Assembly (NCBI RefSeq): GCF_034479615.1 | Contig: NZ_CP140255.1 | Location: 3,658,001-3,722,000 of the forward strand | DNA length: 64,000 bases | Origin: Vreelandella neptunia | Lineage (GTDB): Bacteria; Pseudomonadota; Gammaproteobacteria; Pseudomonadales; Halomonadaceae | Direction: 5' to 3' | The notes under the pieces: generated by a model | What the model saw: the letters and a program-made list of their open reading frames with translations, nothing else | What the model was told of the DNA's origin: nothing | Databases searched by the model: none | In this document: positions 61,264 to 64,000 of the stretch, one piece after another | Position numbering within the stretch: position 1 is the stretch's first letter | How the letters are laid out: each line of letters starts with the position of its first letter | Program-made: the position numbers and the translations under genes

Positions 61264-61799
61264 TCTTCCTTCCTTAGTTCTACTTCACTGTTGCGCAGAT
61301 GAACCAGCAAGTGATAATTCTCTGAACTGGCTTTCACTTTGACGACTTTCTTCCACTCCGCCTCGTTTGGCTCAGCGTAGAACGCAATCAAACCGATGTA
61401 GCGCGTGTCCTCTTCAATGGCGAAGGGTTCGTAGAATTTCCACTGGCCAGGTAGCAAGGTGAAGTCGTCATGGGCCAGATAGTTCGTGCCCAATGCCGCC
61501 TCCATATCCTCCCTTAACTGATCCATGTCAGCTGCCATTAGCATGGAGTCATCTTTAAGCTGCAAAATTTGAAAGCGCAGCGGCGTCCCCTCGCCATCGA
61601 TGTTCGGGTTCACATCGGGCTCTGCGACCATGCTTAGATCTACCAGCGTGGGCTGATCTTCCGGATAGCCCACCGGTATCGAGGGGTCTAGCATGACTTC
61701 CCAGGCTTTACCGGCTGCTTCACGGGTCGAGGCACAGCCCGTGATTGACAGCAGCACTAAAAGCAACCCAACAAGCCCGAGGCTCTTGGCCTTGCTCAT
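61260..61799 (-). CDS. tssJ: type VI secretion lipoprotein TssJ
   Basis: This is the outer-membrane lipoprotein of the membrane complex. 179 residues with a lipoprotein signal (LVGLLLVLLSITGC, Cys22), followed by a TssJ beta-sandwich (NIDGEGTPLRFQILQLKDDS, FTLLPGQWKFYE). Overlaps tagH (ATGA) upstream and tssK downstream. Confidence 0.94.
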   Translation of the reverse strand: MSKAKSLGLVGLLLVLLSITGCASTREAAGKAWEVMLDPSIPVGYPEDQPTLVDLSMVAEPDVNPNIDGEGTPLRFQILQLKDDSMLMAADMDQLREDMEAALGTNYLAHDDFTLLPGQWKFYEPFAIEEDTRYIGLIAFYAEPNEAEWKKVVKVKASSENYHLLVHLRNSEVELRKEE

Positions 61800-63277
61800 G
61801 CGTCCTCCCGCTGCTGGCGACGAACAGATTGGTCATACGCCTGCTCGAAGACTTCCCAGAACAGTTTTTGGAAACCTAGCTGGCGGCCTGAGTTAAGCTC
61901 GTGGTAGTAATGGCGGTACATTTCCCAGGCCCAGCCGTTTTCATCTTCAATGCGGGTTCCTGCCCCCCGATATGCATGGAAACGTTTGAGCAGCGCTTCA
62001 GGTGAAAAGGCGTCCAAAATAGCGGTTAGGGCGTACTCGATGGCTTCCTCAACTGCCGCTTGGTGATGGCCTTGATGACGAAGGCACTCCCCCACCGCTT
62101 CCGGCGCCGAAAGGTGAACCGGGCTACGCTGGGCCGAAAACATTGTCTCGACAGTGGCCTCGTAAGCCTGGCCAAGGCGCAGGGGGTTATCTTCGATAGG
62201 CTGTAAACGACGATCGCGGAGAGGGTATTTGCTATCGTTTTGGGTTTGCTGCAGTGCACGTAAGCCATTAATAGCAGCCCGTAACGTATGGCCCGCTTCT
62301 TCAAGAAACGCCTGCTGCTCTTCGCTATCACGGAAGGGAATGTCGATATCCAACCCTCTTAATAGCGGGTCGGCCCCCACATGGCCAAGGGAACGGCCAC
62401 TAGGCTTTTGCCAGCGATCCTCTAACTGCTCGCCAACGGAACGTTCGAGGTCATCTATTGCCCGCTCATCCATGCTACTGCTCCTCTCTGTCTGGTTGCC
62501 TGCTGTATAGCCGTTTGGCGAATGACTGCTTGGTGAATAGCCGCTTGTTGAATAACCGCTTGGTGAATAGCTGTCCGGTGAATGGCTGCCTGGCTTGCGT
62601 TTGATCGCTGGCATGCGAACAGCGCCTTCGCGCCGCTCTTGCTGGTCACGCCCCACACTTCCTTCCACGCGCCGCTCGGAACCCAGCAATTCGGGCATCT
62701 CTTCAACGGATTCGGAAAGCTGAGCATTGGCAGAACGAGGGTCGAGAGCAGCCATTGGGTCTTCATGCCCCACTCCACGCACTACCCCGCCAAGTGCCTC
62801 CATGGGATCTTCTTTTTTGGCGGCTTCCGCACGTAGCGGCTGGTCTTCTTGAACCAACGGACGGCCATACGCATCTACAGCTTCCTGCTCTTCATTGACT
62901 AACGAAGCCAGAGGTTGAGCGCCGGGTTGAGTACTCTGCCGGTCACCTAAATGCACCTTTAGGCGGTACTCGCCGACTAGCACTTCATCGCCCTCGCTCA
63001 AAGCGACCTTGCGGTTTCGGCCAATCGGTAGAGTGGCGCGATTGATAAAGGTGTGCCCGCTGCTATCAATCAGGCAGAATTTGCCGTCAATTTTGCTCAC
63101 TTGGGCATGCTGCGGGCGAATGCGGCCGGCGTGATCTTGCAATAACCAGTCATCATCGGTTGAGCAGCCCAGGGTGCCGCCGATTTCATGAAAGACATGA
63201 CTGCTTGTTGAACGGCCTTCTAGGCGCTCACTATTGGCAATGACCAGCGTTACAGCGGAAATTGGGTTGGCGTTCAT
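61796..63277 (-). CDS. tagH: FHA-domain T6SS protein TagH
   Basis: An FHA protein of 493 residues that in other species recruits the T6SS to Thr-phosphorylation control. The N-terminal FHA domain (about 20-105) shows IGGTLGCSTDDDWLLQD, HAQVSKIDGKFCLIDSSGHTF and the like; a long low-complexity middle (about 110-290) includes a five-residue Ser/Tyr/Gly repeat; the C-terminal T6SS_FHA domain is from about 310. No PpkA or PppA gene is visible, so the kinase side is either outside the window or absent. Confidence 0.93.
   Translation of the reverse strand: MNANPISAVTLVIANSERLEGRSTSSHVFHEIGGTLGCSTDDDWLLQDHAGRIRPQHAQVSKIDGKFCLIDSSGHTFINRATLPIGRNRKVALSEGDEVLVGEYRLKVHLGDRQSTQPGAQPLASLVNEEQEAVDAYGRPLVQEDQPLRAEAAKKEDPMEALGGVVRGVGHEDPMAALDPRSANAQLSESVEEMPELLGSERRVEGSVGRDQQERREGAVRMPAIKRKPGSHSPDSYSPSGYSTSGYSPSSHSPNGYTAGNQTERSSSMDERAIDDLERSVGEQLEDRWQKPSGRSLGHVGADPLLRGLDIDIPFRDSEEQQAFLEEAGHTLRAAINGLRALQQTQNDSKYPLRDRRLQPIEDNPLRLGQAYEATVETMFSAQRSPVHLSAPEAVGECLRHQGHHQAAVEEAIEYALTAILDAFSPEALLKRFHAYRGAGTRIEDENGWAWEMYRHYYHELNSGRQLGFQKLFWEVFEQAYDQSVRRQQREDA
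62511..62590 (-). repeat. 15-base tandem repeat inside tagH
   Basis: Five full units and a partial one, of the type CCGCTTGGTGAATAG on the plus strand, each encoding five residues of the pattern S-x-S-G/H-Y/S. The reading frame is preserved. It may vary in copy number between strains. Confidence 0.8.
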
Positions 63278-63280
63278 TGT

Positions 63281-64000
63281 TTAACCTGTCATCTGAATAC
63301 GCACTCGGCGGCGTTTTGAGGCGCTGCCGGACTCGGGATTAACAAAGGTGGTCCAGCCGAGCTGGCAGGTGCCAGCATCGCCTAACTGCATCGGTTTTAC
63401 GGCGCTGGGTAACAGCTCTAGCTCGAGGTCGTAGGCCAACGGCTCGCGTAGCACAAATTCAACCAAGGTGCGCAATGGAGCATGCTCCCTGCCATCGGGT
63501 AGGAAGTCGCGAAAACGCTCCAAGGTAAGGCCAAATAAACCCAGCACGAATTTGCCGTTAACATCAGCAACGCGCTCACCGGCCACTACATCGCTGCCTA
63601 AGGTCATTGCTGCCATACCGCTTCGGCTGCGTTGATCCATCGGAATCTGAACCCAGCGATGTACCCACTCTTCAATCTGCACATCATCAAGGTCAAAGCA
63701 GTGCCCGACGATGCTGCAGACGACCTCGGGTGAACGCGAACGGCCTGCCAGCAAACCGGCATAAGCCAGCATCTTGCTCCAGTTGATAGGCGTCTCAACG
63801 CGCAGGTCACTGTCCGCCAATCCCACCAAAGCAAAAATGGCCGCCGAAAATCCATCGCTAGCGCCATCCTGATAGCGGATGTAGTGGCGATATTTACGCC
63901 AACTGCGGTGCACTAACGCCAGTAAGCGGTTATTGAAAAAATCCAGGAAATCGCCTGCAACACCGTCGTGGTGGGCGGCCTCATGCGCTAATGTTTCAAG
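63281..64000 (-). CDS. tssG: type VI secretion TssG, 5' end cut by window edge
   Basis: TssG is a wedge subunit of the T6SS baseplate. The frame is open to base 64000, and the codons before the first internal start (GTG at 63913) read FLDFFNNRLLALVHRSWRKY, the typical TssG opening segment, so the gene starts outside the window. The C-terminal part has GWTTFVNPESG, close to family usage. It is 3 bases upstream of tagH, so the operon continues to the right, probably with tssF, tssE and the sheath genes. Confidence 0.92.
   Translation of the reverse strand, partial: LETLAHEAAHHDGVAGDFLDFFNNRLLALVHRSWRKYRHYIRYQDGASDGFSAAIFALVGLADSDLRVETPINWSKMLAYAGLLAGRSRSPEVVCSIVGHCFDLDDVQIEEWVHRWVQIPMDQRSRSGMAAMTLGSDVVAGERVADVNGKFVLGLFGLTLERFRDFLPDGREHAPLRTLVEFVLREPLAYDLELELLPSAVKPMQLGDAGTCQLGWTTFVNPESGSASKRRRVRIQMTG

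Overview
The window looks like a chromosomal segment of a halophilic gammaproteobacterium, most probably Halomonas or a close relative in the Halomonadaceae. This rests on gene content and protein character: gammaproteobacterial MutY, SelD, RadA, PssA and BamD, a scattered histidine pathway, and acidic, moderately GC-rich genes. It also rests on short palindromic repeats around a TCGCGAGCT...CCTCCCAC core. The genus is an inference; the 16S gene at 23784-25316 would settle it.

Layout. (1) 1-4431 is the right end of an integrated phage or phage-like element. Nine or ten plus-strand genes are packed stop-to-start: a PAPS-reductase-like protein cut by the window edge, small unknown proteins, a C5-cytosine methyltransferase that shares almost its whole length with a second open frame, a DUF4224 protein and a tyrosine integrase. 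The integrase points at a tRNA-Thr gene, the probable attachment site. (2) 4534-4883 is a tRNA-Phe/Gln/Thr operon with a clear sigma-70 promoter. (3) 5041-9413 carries yggX, mutY, an asmA-family gene and a PanZ-like GNAT gene. (4) 9611-12978 is hisB-hisH-hisA-hisF plus an outer-membrane-type protein; hisC sits alone at 19091. (5) 13305-18924 holds a DUF416 gene, a glutamine-amidotransferase-like protein without its cysteine, selU-selD, radA and an NlpE-like lipoprotein gene. (6) 20324-25792 is a complete minus-strand rRNA operon (16S-23S-5S) with promoters, boxA sites and terminator, but no tRNA in the 16S-23S spacer.

(7) 25834-48216 is core metabolism and housekeeping: pssA, ilvI-ilvH with a heavily structured leader, clpB with a heat-shock promoter, rluD-pgeF, bamD, a chemoreceptor, nadE, a PP0621-family protein, thiO, a solitary FimT/GspH pseudopilin, trxB, acnA, a malic enzyme and a YeeE/YedE sulfur-compound transporter. 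(8) 48412-64000 is part of a type VI secretion operon read on the minus strand: tssG (cut by the edge), an FHA protein, tssJ, tssK, tssL, clpV, a VasH-type sigma-54 activator, vasI, tssA, tssM and a GNAT gene overlapping the end of tssM.

The most unusual object is the dual-frame locus at 1651-2482. One frame encodes a recognisable C5 DNA methyltransferase. The +1-shifted frame encodes a 275-residue protein whose start and stop both form ATGA junctions with its neighbours. Other points worth following are the ilv leader with a 40-bp palindrome, the rRNA promoter whose -10 lies inside an inverted repeat, the cysteine-less amidotransferase, and the GNAT gene attached to the T6SS operon.
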